This document shows, one piece after another, positions 24,101 to 36,531 of a DNA stretch of 64,000 bases. The stretch comes from Branchiostoma lanceolatum. Taxonomy: Eukaryota; Chordata; Leptocardii; Amphioxiformes; Branchiostomatidae. A model generated the notes under the pieces. That model was not told the DNA's origin and searched no databases. It saw nothing but the letters and a program-made list of their open reading frames with translations. Location: assembly GCF_035083965.1 (NCBI RefSeq), contig NC_089727.1, forward strand, positions 4,903,501 through 4,967,500, in the 5' to 3' direction. The stretch's first letter is position 1, and each line of letters starts with the position of its first letter. The position numbers and the translations under genes are program-made.

Positions 24101-27100
24101 TACCAAAGTACAAAATTTCCTCTGAGATTCTGTTTTCCTGTTGATTTTCCAATCTAGCATTTTAAAAAAAATCCCAGGCCACAAACTGTTAACATCAGTC
24201 GAGAAACATGTTCTCCTCAACTATGAAGATATGACATGTACAGTATGATGTACCTGTATGAGTTCAGCAGCCTGTTCAGACGTGGCCTGTCTCATGTCCT
24301 GTCCGTTGATCTCCAGGATGACATCACTGGGTCTGAGTCTCCCGTCCGTGGCGGCCAGCCCCCCCTCCACCAGATCTCGTACACACACACCCGTGGAACC
24401 CTGCAGGCCCGCTATCCTTATACCTAGCTGTTCACCTGAACAGAAAGATTGATTTTTTGTTTATTTATGTAACATGTATTGCAATTTCATTGAAGTCTGC
24501 ATGCAATTAAGATGTAAACTCTTGCTGATGTATCTATGTACAGGAAAGAACATGAAAGAGCAGTTAAAACAACTCAACAAACAGTATCCCATGGCAACAG
24601 AATAATACATCTTTCATCAAAATTATATGTGAGTCAACACACAAAATAGCTTTTAGAGATTGACATGCTTGACATACATCTTTGTACCTACTTTTCACCA
24701 AAGCTTTAAAACCTTAAAAATCCACACAACACTGAAACTATAATCTCCCGTTACCTGAAGTTTTAGTGAGCTCCACCCTGATTGTCTCCTGCACTTCAGC
24801 CCCTGTGGTCCTCTCCTCGCTCACCCTCTCCCTCAGGATGGTGAGTCTGATCAGGGGACAGGGCTTCCTCAGCACCCTGCAGGCCTGGTGGTGGGTCAGC
24901 TCTCGCAGGTCCTCTCCATTCACCTGGGGGCAGAGGTACAACATGTAGGTTCAATTCTCAACAACATGTAGGTTCACTTCTCAACAACATGTAGGTTCAA
25001 TTCCCATAAAATGTGATGTCTGATCAGGGGGCAGGTCTTCTCCATTCACCTGGGGACAGGCGTACAACATGTAGGTTCAATTCTGAACAACATGTAGGTT
25101 CAATTCCGATCAGGGGACAAGGCTTCCTCATTCACAAGAGGACAGGGGTACAACATGTAGGTTCATTTCTCATAAAATGTGACGTCTGATCAGGGGACAG
25201 GTCTTCTCCATTCACCTGTAAAATGTGACTTCATAATCATAGCATAATGCATACATATATCAACAGAAGCAGACCTAGGAGAAATGAGATCTTAATAATG
25301 ACAAAACAGGCACTGTTGTTCACTCATAGTCATACATGAAACATTTAATGGCCTACACTGCAGTAATTTAAAACATAAAGACCATATTTAGCCTAAAGGT
25401 ACATGTTAGGCCTCGTCTTGTCAAGTTTTCTTTACAAAATGATAGTTTTGTTTTTTAACAATAAGGGCAACCAATAATGTTAGTGCTTGTCTTGCATTTT
25501 ATTAGTTCATTTTGACTATAGCCTGCATAATGATGATCTTACCTCCAGTATCTGATCGCCTGGTCCAATCCTCCCATCCGTGGCTATCGCCCCACTGCTG
25601 AACACCTCCTGTACAATCATGGACACCAGCGGAGTCTCGCAGCCCCCGACAACGCTGATGCCCAGGTGCTCCGCCTGGCTGGACTTCCTCACTTCGATGG
25701 TGGTGATCTCACCCTCGAGAACTGGCAGTCTTGGAATGGCTGCAGAGAATGGAATGTGGTATGAGTTTTAGTAACATTGCAGCACTTGTTAACATTCACA
25801 GTATCACCTTCAGAGAAAAGCATGCCTTGGTATTGCCTTAGGTAGCACAGCAGCTCTTTTTTCCCCTACCACCAGCAGAGTAATATTGAAGCAAACACCT
25901 CCAGATGATATGCGCACCTTCCATTGAACACAGGGCTGTCTCCAGCTTTGATTTTTTTCTGTTCCACCCATGTTGTTGATTTTCATTGTTAAATCTGTCA
26001 TTCAAAGCTTACAAAAATACCTTTCATCAGTTTCATGACATCAAGTTCAGATTTTTTGGAAGGAATGGGTGAAATTTCCATTCTGGGATGGAGGGATAGG
26101 TCCTGGAGACAGCCCAGTTCAATGTTGAATTTGAACTGATACAAAGGCAAGGAAGCCATGAAATGTCACTAGCGTAATCCTTATACCATGGTCTTTAATT
26201 GGCTAATTAAACCTATAGTTTTGTAACACTATCAGTAGGATGTTCTGTGTCTAACTCAGCAGCTAAGGATGTTGAGACCTGAGCTTCAATAGCCCAAGGC
26301 ATATAAAATTCAAGCAAAAGTAAGCTTTTGTTGAGTCAACCAGGTATTCTAAATACAACATCATCTCTTCTCATTATCATATCACAGTGCAAGACAAAAA
26401 GGTGATGTTCCTAATTTGAAGTGAAGAAGCTCTATTGATGCGAGAAACAACAGAAAACTACAGGCTCAGTACAACAGCAAAGTACATATCTTGTTCTTGA
26501 CATTTTTCAAGCAAAGACTACATTTCTAAATTTCCTTCATAACAATTCTCCAACTTTAAAAAAAATCCTAAACACTAACATTTGTCATTTCTTTCTAAAG
26601 AGCTTTATTCCCCATTTTGTGTGCAAACCTCATGAGTACTTTTACAATTGGAGTAGCAAACTGTTCAAGGAAAATATATGGTTGAATTCAGCCATTTAGA
26701 GGAGCTATAGTTTTGAATGTGTACCCTTATAGTTATAGTAAGTTATACAAGTTAGAGTGTTAGAAAGACAACACTGTATTAAAAAACATGAAGCAGTCTG
26801 AGGTTTCGTCGATGAAGGTTAGACATTCAGGTAATAAGATACACAAGATAACAGTTACTCAAGCAACTGGATAACTCAAAACGTTTAAGGTAGCATCTAC
26901 ATGAACTACAGGAGCTAATTGACTCACTATTAGCATCAATCTTGTCTTGACTTTGTCCTAATTTTGTTTCCTACTGTCTTCATTTTGTAATTTAATAATC
27001 TGAATTATAAAAAATTTATTTACACTGTATCTTATGTATCAATGCGTAGTTTTGAGTTATTTACTAGTACATGTTGGGCTACAGATCTTGCTCAGTCTCT

Positions 27101-30100
27101 GACACAAGGTATTGGATGCTACCTGAAACATCAGTGATCATTTCCAAAATCTATCCAGTTGCTTGAGTAACTGTTGTATTGTGCAGTTAGTCTGGGGTTA
27201 GTCTGAGTCCATGCACAGGTGAGTAGCTAAGACAAGCAGGTGAGGACCTGTGATGCAGGTGACAGGTGTCCGCACCTGACGCATGTCCCGGATCGAGGCA
27301 CAATTACTGTCATCGCCCTGTGCCAGCCCTACACAAGGGTTGAAGGTCATGCACATCAGTACATTTTTTTTCTACAGTTATACGAAAACTACACTCCTAA
27401 ATGTGGTGTGCAATCTATGTGCATGCAGCGTACAATCTTTGTGCATGCCACCTACAGGTATATGTACAAATTAAGTCTAAGAACTAGTAAAAATAATGCT
27501 TTTGTTCTTTACAAGACCTTCATGTACTTACATATTCATGTTGAATATATATATAGGCTTTTGAATGGAAATTATCAGGGAAGATGTAAAAGGCTCCTTG
27601 TAACCCATATCAAGGAGGTTATATAAAAACCTTCTTGCCCATACGTTGTAAATTCTCCTTCACCATAACAATCAAACTTGCCACACGTACATACAGCTAC
27701 AGTACATTGTACCCGTATAACACAAACGCTATCTATAACACCTTGCAAGTCAGTCCTCTATAACTAAAGGGACAGAAAACCTTCCTTGTCTTACACCCAT
27801 ACCTGTACCCACACCTGGACATAGCTTGTGAAGGTGTTAGAACTTACTCAGGTGACCCCGTGCTCTATACAACCTGCTTTTAGTACCATCTACTGAAAGA
27901 GAACAGTATCCGAACACTTTCAATCCCTGGCATAAGGAAGCCTGGTTGCCGCGGCCAAACTGTGACAAGCTCTCTTTTTTAAAAGAACTTTTTACATGAT
28001 AAAAACCTTCAGTAGGATATTTCAGTCAATATCCAGAGGTTAATACTTGTAAAACGTTGAGAGTTACAGTTTTGATTATGTGCAAAAAAACATGTAACAC
28101 TACATGCTGAATGAGAAACCTTTATTGCACAACAATTGTCCAAGGTATAACATATCGCATCTTTGGCTACATAACAAAAAACATATATATTTATATGCAG
28201 CTGTAACACTAATACTACTTATGAACTTGTAATCAGATTCATAAAGGTCAGTCTCTTTAAATATTCATAACATTATCTGACATGTCAGTGATTTTGCGAA
28301 ACAATGTCGACATCATCAATATTTTCTGTGCATGTACATGTACTTACTGGAGATGGTGTGTTTGTAAGTGCACTTCTGCATGTGTTCCTTCAGTGCTGCC
28401 GGGGTGCCCTTAAACCTACAGCCTGCTACTGCCCGTAGACATCGTACTGTTGTACCTTTACATCTGCAAAACACATAGGGAAATACATGTACAATTCAGT
28501 CTACAGACTACAGTGTACAATGAAAACTCACACTGCCAGAAAAGGCCGCTCTCCTGTAATTGGGAAATTATACTGATACATGTAGCATGTCATTGTATCC
28601 ATTTTCTCTAGTTTTCAGAACAGCTGGTTGGATAGAATACTGTAAATTCATTTTTTTTCTGCAGGGACTTTATTTAATGGTAGGAGAGCCTGAGGAAATC
28701 CATTTTTTGCAGTGGTTCACTGTTAAAGCAATTCTGTAGCACAAGGGTAGACATACATGAATATGCAGGGGTTTTTCTAGAAAAATTAAACAAGAGGGAA
28801 CACACACAGATGAGAGAGCGAATTCTATGTATTTATGGAAGAAGCAATCGCTGAGGGAAGTCTGTATGCTGGGGATTAAGCTAAAAGCTGAATTCGACAA
28901 GGGGGCGCTGGGCTGAAACAAGAGGGCCCAGTGCCCCTCTTTCCTGATTTAGATGAATCCCTGCATATATGTAGCGTCATGGTTTTGTGGTGCAGCAGTC
29001 ACAGCAAAAACTGTGAAAATGAAACACCCGCAATCTTTTCGAGATTTACAGTATCTGGTTTGGCACGTAAAGATGGAAGCAAATTTGCTGTAACCACTGA
29101 CACAGTACAGATCATTGTTGCTGACAAGACGTCTGAACATTTTCACATGGTCGCTTCATAAGCCAAGTGTATGTTGTAAGGTACCCAACTGGGCCACGGA
29201 AAGATGGATATGTGACAATGTCATTTTGGATCTCAGTATACACATAGGCAATGCTTCACCTGAGGCTGATGGAGATGCTATTCAAGGTATCAAGGTTTGT
29301 CAAAACTGATTGATGATGCTCGGTTTGGAATTACATACGCAGGGTCTACAAGACAGAGGGCTGTTTAACTTTAATCATCACACATCTTCTTCAATAGGGC
29401 TTGACATGCTCCAGATACTGTGTGTGCATCCCTGCACACCAGCCAAGAGCCCTCAGAACTAATTGAAAGGAGAACCTCTGTACATCTATCACATAGCAAG
29501 TCTGGCAAGGCTAAGTAAACACCCGGCACCAAGTAGGGAGGTGTGAACACACACAGGCCACTTAGGTTTAAAGGGACGGTCAATCCAGAAGCTGTGTTGA
29601 GTCAAGATGTCCAGACATCATGATCAAACTTTCACAACCTCTGTCCAAACTACAAAGGCCTCAAGAAGGCTTTAATTTTAAGTTTCCTTACTGTAAACTT
29701 TCTGGATCAGAATGTACATGTGCTGGAAGAGAGGTTGCAACTTGTAGTTGTATGTGAACTATTGGTAGATAAAATTTAAAGGTCTTTATCAGATCACTGC
29801 ATCAGTAAAACAATAAAATAGTTGTGAAGCAGTTACGATGTAGTCCAAAGCAATAGTTGTTTGAACTGTTGCCTTTTAACAGCTATGCCACAAACAATGT
29901 TGAGGTTTCTGATGATCCAGGCTATTCTTGAAGGGAGGGCAGCGTCAAAAATCCCGGCCACTACTATCCCACTGATTGAAACCTCTGCTTGGAGATTGGA
30001 GAATAGATCCAGGCCAACTACAGGCAACAAGTGAGAAACCAAGCCTAAAATCCTTTAAACAAACATCAGAACATCTCCTTTCTGTGGTGCGGTCCACAGT

Positions 30101-32082
30101 AGTCCCTACCTGGAGGGGAGTTTATACTATGTTCAGAACCATGTCCTCTCAGCTATGTGCCGGGCATGGCCCTGCATCTTTGCCTTTTTTCTTAGCATTC
30201 CTTCACACCACCAGAACCTAATTTCTTGTGCCTAATTGACAGCACGGCATAACGGAATTTACGAAAATCTGTGTTATTGATTTATAGTGAAACTTGAATA
30301 TGACTACGATTTTCAGTAGTGTATCATAACTCCATTAAAAAAAATACTATGTATATGTAGATATTGGCAACATGTAGCAAAGTTTTTGTGTTGACAAAAT
30401 TGTCCCCTCTTTAATTTGTTTCATGAAAAAGATACATATTGTTATAATGATCATTCTACATTGAGAATTCTATATTGAGAGCTAAACAATACCCCTCTGT
30501 GTTAATTCCATGTGGCTAAATAGGATAAAATATTTGACATGTTTGAAGGCAGCTTGTCTGGTCTGAGAGCCTGCAGCTAACATCCTATCAAGTTACAGTG
30601 TTAGGTCTTGCAGGAGTGCGAACTGAACCCCTCCCTCTTCTGCCCTATTTTGCCAGGGTCACTACATGTATGTCCTGCCTGTTCACAAAGTGTAATGTTC
30701 AAATAGACACACAGCAACTTGTCTACAAAGCTAACTCAAATGGAATGGAAGAGGACACTGGGCCCAAAGTAAAAAGCAATTGACCAGACAGAGCATGCCC
30801 GTAGCCAGGATTTTGAATGGGGGGGTTCTTTTTAATGTTTAAGGGACCAGCGAGCGCCGCAGGCGCGAGACGAGCGCCGCAGGCGCGAGCTTCCTTGGGG
30901 GGTCCGGGGGTATGCCCCCCGGGAAATGTTAAAATTTGAACCGTCTGATATGGCATTTCCTGTGTTTTTGAGCGGATTTCAAAGGAAGAAATCAGAGACA
31001 AAGTTAGCAGTTTTTCTAGGATTTCAGCTCCGTTGGTGATACAAATAGATCCACCTTGAAAAAAACCCTTGGACGTTAAAAAGTGGACCCTCGAGCGTTT
31101 CAAATTCTAAGAATTGAACCTTCTGAAAGGGCATTTCCTGTGTTTTTGAGAGAATTTCAGAGGAAAAATCAGAGACAAAGTTTTTTCTAGGATCCTAGCC
31201 TCTGTGGCATTGCTGGTGATACAAATAAGTCCACCTTGAAAAAAATCTTGAACATCAAAAAGTGGACCTTCAAGCCTGTGAAAGTGGACCTTCAAGCCAA
31301 TGGGGGGGTTCGTCCGAACCCCCCGAACCCCCCCTGGCTACGGGCATGCAGAGCTCAAAAATACAATTCCACATATATAGATCTAATCCTCCTGTCTTCT
31401 GTTATGTCACACTTGAAGCAAGTAAAGGGAATCAAAGAAAACTTCCTGCCAAAGTGGAAACACAGCTGTTGTCGCAGGGCAAAGTGGGGGCAGGCTACTG
31501 TCAAAATAAGTATAACACTAACAGACATGTATTGTTTGAGACACTGTTGTCTAAAATACTAGGATATCCATGCATGCATGACCTGACATGTATTGTATAC
31601 AACCCTATTTTTACATGCCCATTTTTCCATCAACAATTTGTCATTCAAAATTTGCCTTGAAATCATGATTGTATGTTTTATATGCATTTAAAATCGTAAG
31701 AGATAGAATCTTACCTGTGTATGAGGTGAGCCTCCAAGTCAGACCTTTGCATTGTCTCTGAGCACTTCTCATTATTAGGACAGTACACCACCAACTTGTC
31801 CAACAGTTTCTGTACCATGATGCTGGCTGTCCGACAATCCCTGATGGTTAGCGCCAGCCTGTCTATGGGGCACATTTTCTTCATCTTCAAGAACCCTCGT
31901 ATACACCTGGCGCAGAAGGTGTGCCCACATTTCGTGTCCAGAGGATTGACCAATGGCTGAAGACAGATCTGGCACGTCAGTTCTTCATCAACCTCGCTCA
32001 CGTAGTCGTACAAATGATTGCCGTTTCCCTCGTGCACGTGCCCGCAAGAGCGACAGATTGCCTCAGATTTCCTACCGCTCAT
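21066..32082 (-). CDS. LNX: LNX-type E3 ubiquitin ligase (RING + four PDZ)
   Basis: Nine coding exons, minus strand: 32082-31715, 28463-28348, 25739-25543, 24923-24755, 24435-24254, 23617-23335, 22908-22686, 21805-21647, 21201-21066, all in phase, giving 610 residues. The RING has C37, C40, C52, H54, C57, C60, C71 and D74: the C3HC3D form typical of LNX, with CPIDR at the end. A Cys/His zinc-finger segment follows (about 95-160). PDZ1 is at about 171-256 (LGISVVGG), PDZ2 about 272-354 (LGIRIAGL), PDZ3 about 391-475 (LGISVAGG), PDZ4 about 517-605 (LGFSIVGG). The stretches EGEITTIE, TPSWIMWMRLP and the end SWPGTML match LNX1/2. LNX proteins bind and ubiquitylate Numb and other PDZ ligands. Vertebrate LNX1/2 have about 690-730 residues; the shortfall is the linker between zinc finger and PDZ1, where the Numb-binding NPAY/NPAF motif normally lies. 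I did not find an exon for it in the 2.6 kb intron 2, so either one was missed or the motif is absent. A 5' non-coding exon may exist upstream. Confidence 0.9.
22303..22408. mobile_element. Short copy of the GATGAAGGTTAGACAT foldback family
   Basis: It begins CGATGAAGGTTAGACAT, contains GTTACTCAAGCATCTGGAT, and ends with the inverted ATCCAGTTGCTTGAGTAACT. It is a deleted copy of the family seen complete at 17764-18079. It lies in LNX intron 7. Confidence 0.7.
24921..25218. repeat. Tandem duplications of the LNX exon 4 splice-acceptor region
   Basis: Blocks containing CCATTCACCTGGGG, ACAACATGTAGGTTCAATTC and GATCAGGGGACAGG recur three or four times just upstream (in gene sense) of exon 4. Several copies carry the acceptor and first codons of the exon but no full exon. 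They are decoy acceptor copies within intron 3. Confidence 0.7.
25933..26115. mobile_element. MITE with GGGCTGTCTCCAG ends, copy 1
   Basis: Inverted ends GGGCTGTCTCCAG (25933-25945) and CTGGAGACAGCCC (26103-26115). The interior shares TTAAATCTGTCATT-like and GGGACGGA-like words with copy 2 at 34778-34999. It is about 183 bases, non-coding, in LNX intron 2. Confidence 0.75.
26814..27180. mobile_element. Longer copy of the GATGAAGGTTAGACAT foldback family
   Basis: The left end is CGATGAAGGTTAGACATTCAGGTAATAAGATAC and the right end is TCTATCCAGTTGCTTGAGTAACTGTT. The right half also contains GGATGCTACCTGAAACATC, a degenerate form of the inner arm seen at 18015-18030. It lies in LNX intron 2. Confidence 0.65.
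30793..31349. mobile_element. MITE-like element with GCATGCCCGTAGCCAGG ends
   Basis: Perfect 17-base inverted ends lie at 30793-30809 and 31333-31349. Inside are a duplicated GAGCGCCGCAGGCGCGA, a GGGGGGTCCGGGGGTATGCCCCCCGGGA hairpin, and two diverged direct copies of a stretch holding GGCATTTCCTGTGTTTTTGAG. About 557 bases, no coding frame, in LNX intron 1. Confidence 0.75.
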
Positions 32083-35000
32083 GGTTGGCGTAGAACGCAC
32101 GCTTCTGTTCCAGAATTCCAGGAGATCGGATCACTACAAAAGTGGTTAGTGGCAGGGTCAGAAGGAAGCAAGGTGACCCCTTTTAAATTTTCATGTCCTG
32201 GCATGTCTGTGCTGAAGTTCTCACCAGCATGTTCTGGAAGGCATCCATTTTCAAGTCTGGAATGCCGGTGAATGACTGCTGACAACTCTACAAGTCTAGC
32301 TACAAATTTTCCAGGAGTCCAGCTTTGGAAGTACACTTACTGTGTCTTGGAGCTTCCAAACGCGAATGGTTCAGATGAATAGTGGAAGGAAATCCCAGCT
32401 TGAAGACATCTGTCATTAAGAAGTTCCCCTGACTTCAAGTCATCCGCCACTGTACAGTAATCTCCCACCAGTACTTCCTGTCTCCACACCCACTCAAGGG
32501 CCCACCTAGGACGGTTGACCTCCTTGCTATACTGCAAACAAAGGTCCGGTCAGCGGAACCCTCAATGTTTGAACTGATGACCTTGTAGTTTACACCAAAA
32601 GTCGTGGAGGGTCAGTGGGTTGAGTCAGCTTCTTTTCACTCCTTTACTTATACATACTCTGACCAGGGTTTCGGGTCAGTGGTAAAGGGACGCCCACTCA
32701 GACCTAGCTTGTACAGGAGTCTTCTCAAGTTGTGACAACAGAGCCTGGTGGGGGAGGGGGGTGAGTCAGGGGACTGGACTGCAGTATATGTCCCTGTATG
32801 TCCTGCATGGGAAAGAGAACAATAGCAGTTAGCAAAAAAATTTCACATTTGACATGATAGAGACCAGGAAAATTGTTATGTTTTTGGCAAGCAGCTTCCT
32901 TACATTCCCTCTCCCTGTTTCAAACTAAATTCTGAAGAATGATATTGAGTAACCCAGGATACAATATGCTTGAGTCCAGGCAAGTTGGAGCTTGCCTAGA
33001 AGTTTAAAACCGAGCCACTGAAAAAGTAAACAAAGCAGCATGTTTGTATAACAAGTTGACAGCTACACTGGACATGTACCACTGGATAAAAAATTTCAAC
33101 AGATACCTACGGCTACAGGTAATTGCGCTCTATGCTCTATGCTCACTGCAAAGCCAAACACTACATGTATTTGTACTATACCTAAATTGAAAGAAAATGA
33201 ACACCAACAGCTGACTTTTAAGTTTGTTTATAACGAATTCTATGTTTGCACCCTCAGGAAAACTTTACTAAATTGACTTGTCAACCTTTAAACCCCTGTC
33301 TGTATCTAGACAACATAAATTTGGGTGAAAAGGCCATGTGAGCCATTGGTGGGGAAAATTGCTTCTAATATAGACCACATATATTGTACCATGTACAATT
33401 GTCGTGCAATAAAGTTCTTCATATATTTCTAATTTTCTGCTCCTGGTAACTATAGACTTGTAAGCAAGGCCTTCCTACAACTGAGTATCAAGGACACACA
33501 CAAACTCCTGCAACACTGGAAGGAAGAACAGTGACATACGCTGGTCATGTTTTGGGTTGAGGACTAACAACAGTTATCAGATCGCTATGCCTTTAGGATA
33601 CGTGACTGAGCACAAGACATGCTCTACCTGTCTGTGTACCTGGGCTTTCTTCCACTTTGCTGGAGATCATGGCAACCGTTAAATCAATTGGAAAGCACAA
33701 AATAGGTCAACAGATTATTGTGTGTAACTTCATGTATAGTGTAAATGCATTTAAGTTTGTGTGGTATTTATTTTGCGCTAAGGCAAAAATGGGGTTTTCG
33801 CGGTGGTTTTAACTATAATAACATACTGCTACAGTATTGGCCAAAAATATAAAACATCAAACCACTGGCGACATTTCTGCATTTATAGTATTTATGTACA
33901 CAGAAACGCAAACTTGCTTCCATCATGTTTGATAGACTACTGGTATGATTGCTGAGGCATAGGTACATGTGTTTCTCCTTTTGTCAGCACATTTTCTATT
34001 TTTGTACATACATGTACATGTACATGTACATATGTAGTAACAAGACATACCACCCCATGGCTCTGTATCTGTATTGTACTCCTAAGAGGGTAAGTAGGGC
34101 TGTTGAAAAGGCCTTGAGGAGGCCCTTATCCCCCTTCAGAGGGTTATACTAGAGTAAGTATTTGGGATATTCAAGGTCTACCCCTTTCCTTTTGCCAAAC
34201 ATTGACAGCCACCGGAAGGGCATTAGGTTCCAATCTTACAGCTCATGTGTTAGACTGTGAGGTGTGTTTATCCCACTCACTCCCTAAAGGCCTTGATGGG
34301 TAGGTTAGTCATGCTCACCTATCTGCTTCTAAAGCAGGCGGAGAAACTTCCTAACATCACATTCCTCCCTTTGTTCATAAAATCCAGGTTATGCCAATCG
34401 GCGTCATGCGCTGTTAAACCTGCTTCACTGTATGTCTAGGAGATACCACTACATAATACATATCTATCCTTACCTCACATTCAGAACATTTAACATTCTC
34501 ACAGTCACAGGTATGAATAAGATTAAAATATAGCCTTAACTGCTTAACCATTTTGTTATTGGCAGACTCAAATGCTTTACTACACCCACCTTTCAGTATT
34601 GTGTTTTTAAAACGACTAGGTGTGTCCTTACCTGTCTGTTTGCTTGAGCCACTCTGTACAGACTTGTACAGAAAAAAACAGGTGTGTCCCACCTCAAATG
34701 TTTACCAGACAGGTAAGGTGACTGACCTGCAGCCCTTTAACATTTGCACAAGGGTATTACCTAAAGCAGGTAGAGCAGGGCTGTCTCCAGGACTCGTCCC
34801 TCCGTCCCAGGACAGAAATTTGCTTGTTGGGACGGAAAAAATGTCACCTTATCCATCCCAAAAATGGGAACTTTCTGATGTAAAATTATTGAAGATGCAT
34901 TTTTGTAGGCTCAAAATGACAGATTTAGCAACAAAAATTAGAATAATAGATCTCAAACAATGAGTGGGACGGAAAAAAATATAATGCTGGAGACAGCCCT

Positions 35001-36531
35001 GAGGTGGAGGTAAATATACTAGTTAAAATCTACATGTACAGTGTATATGAGACTGATTTTACATGTAGAAATAATTGCTGTGTTACAGAGGAACAGAAAT
35101 GTAGAGATCCAACGTACATGATTAATATCAATCTCCAAGCATATCTTCTGGGGGTCGTTATATACTATAGGTACCATAAAGACATAATGCCCAGTGGCCA
35201 ATTGGATACTGTTTGGCCCTTTGAATACTGTCTGGCCAGTTGGACACTGTTTGGCCCTTTGATTCTTTTTGAATACTGTCACGGGTAGATTTTCTTGGGC
35301 TTAGGAGATTAGATGATTAATACAAATCCCTGGGTTGGTATTTGGAGCTAGAACACTGGCATTTAAATCATACAGGGGTGGGAAACATGACACCAGCGGT
35401 AAATGTCACAGGCCTTAATTAATGGTCTCCTTTCTGAAACATTTTTAACATCTGGAGCATTTATTGCTAATGCTAGATTATTGCTTGGAAGATGTTCTGA
35501 GAATTGACACTATGAAGGCTGAGGCATATACTGTTCATACTGAACTGCATAGCATTTCTGACATATCTTCCTTCCATGGCTAGTGTGTTTAGAATACCAT
35601 ATGATATATACTATCGTCATTAAGTGTCAAAGATTAGCACTTAAGGCGTCCAATTTCTGCCCTTTGGCAATGGCTACACCAGATATAAGGACAGCTAGAA
35701 TACTGAGAAATGGGGCCAAGCCATTACAGGTTATGCATAGAAATACTCAGTCATATGTACATAATTCATAGACAGATGGGTCAAGTCAGCTGTAGTTTTC
35801 TTTCAAGTCTGTAGATATAAGATAACAGTCTACATGTACATGTACCACACAGTGTCTATGTGTAATGGACATACAACCACACCCTACAACCTGGCAACCT
35901 ACACCCAATCTCTATCTCTCAGTCAGCCCTGCGTTCTCCACATTCCCCAGATAGTCTGCAGTGTTGTGTCTGGATTGTTTTGACCAGGGATCAGACAAGG
36001 AATGCCCCCAGCTGGGGGACACGATCTCGGAATTTTATAACATGCATTGGTGTTTCCATTCAACTCTGCTACAAATATGGTTACTGTAATCTTACAATAC
36101 AAATTTAAAGGGTTGCCCCTTGTAAAGTCAGATAAAACACATGCTGTAGTAACAGAATTTCCCATTATTAATTGTCAAGTTGGATGTCATAGGATATGTC
36201 CTATCATCTGATGATGGTACTCTATACTTCATAGAGATACTAGCTAGAAATGCAATAGAACTACTAGTAGAGTTATGTTTTTTTTCATAGTTTTGAACTG
36301 TTGAAGAACAGATGAACCTGAAGTAGTCTTCTTTCAGCCTTATAAAGCTATTAGGCTGAACCAAGTAATTTTTATGGATGACGTCCGCGCGCGCATTGAT
36401 TTTGGTCTGTGCCCAGAAAAAAACACAAGAAATTCCGCGTCCTGTTACTATGACCAAAAAGTGACGACAGTGCCGCAAATCGTAAGATTAACGTAAAACT
36501 CGTCCCGCGAAACGCATAATTCCACATCTAG
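32083..36531. other. Intergenic region between LNX and the small gene at 36.5 kb
   Basis: LNX (minus) and the next gene (plus) are divergent here, so promoters of both are expected. No convincing exon was found. It contains a MITE at 34778-34999, an ACATGTAC simple repeat near 34005-34031, and a retroposon-like 3' end at 33386-33425. The 5' non-coding exon of LNX may lie just upstream of 32082. Confidence 0.4.
34778..34999. mobile_element. MITE with GGGCTGTCTCCAG ends, copy 2
   Basis: Inverted ends GGGCTGTCTCCAG (34778-34790) and CTGGAGACAGCCC (34987-34999), with GGGACGGAAAAAA present near both ends. Same family as 25933-26115. No reading frame. Confidence 0.75.

Noticed and set aside
27240-27350. 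Possible extra LNX exon for the linker before PDZ1.
   Set aside because: With the required phase, the minus-strand reading from the best acceptor meets a stop within three codons.
28931-29161. A 76-residue plus-strand frame inside LNX intron 1.
   Set aside because: No domain, no splice sites, and composition like the surrounding intron.
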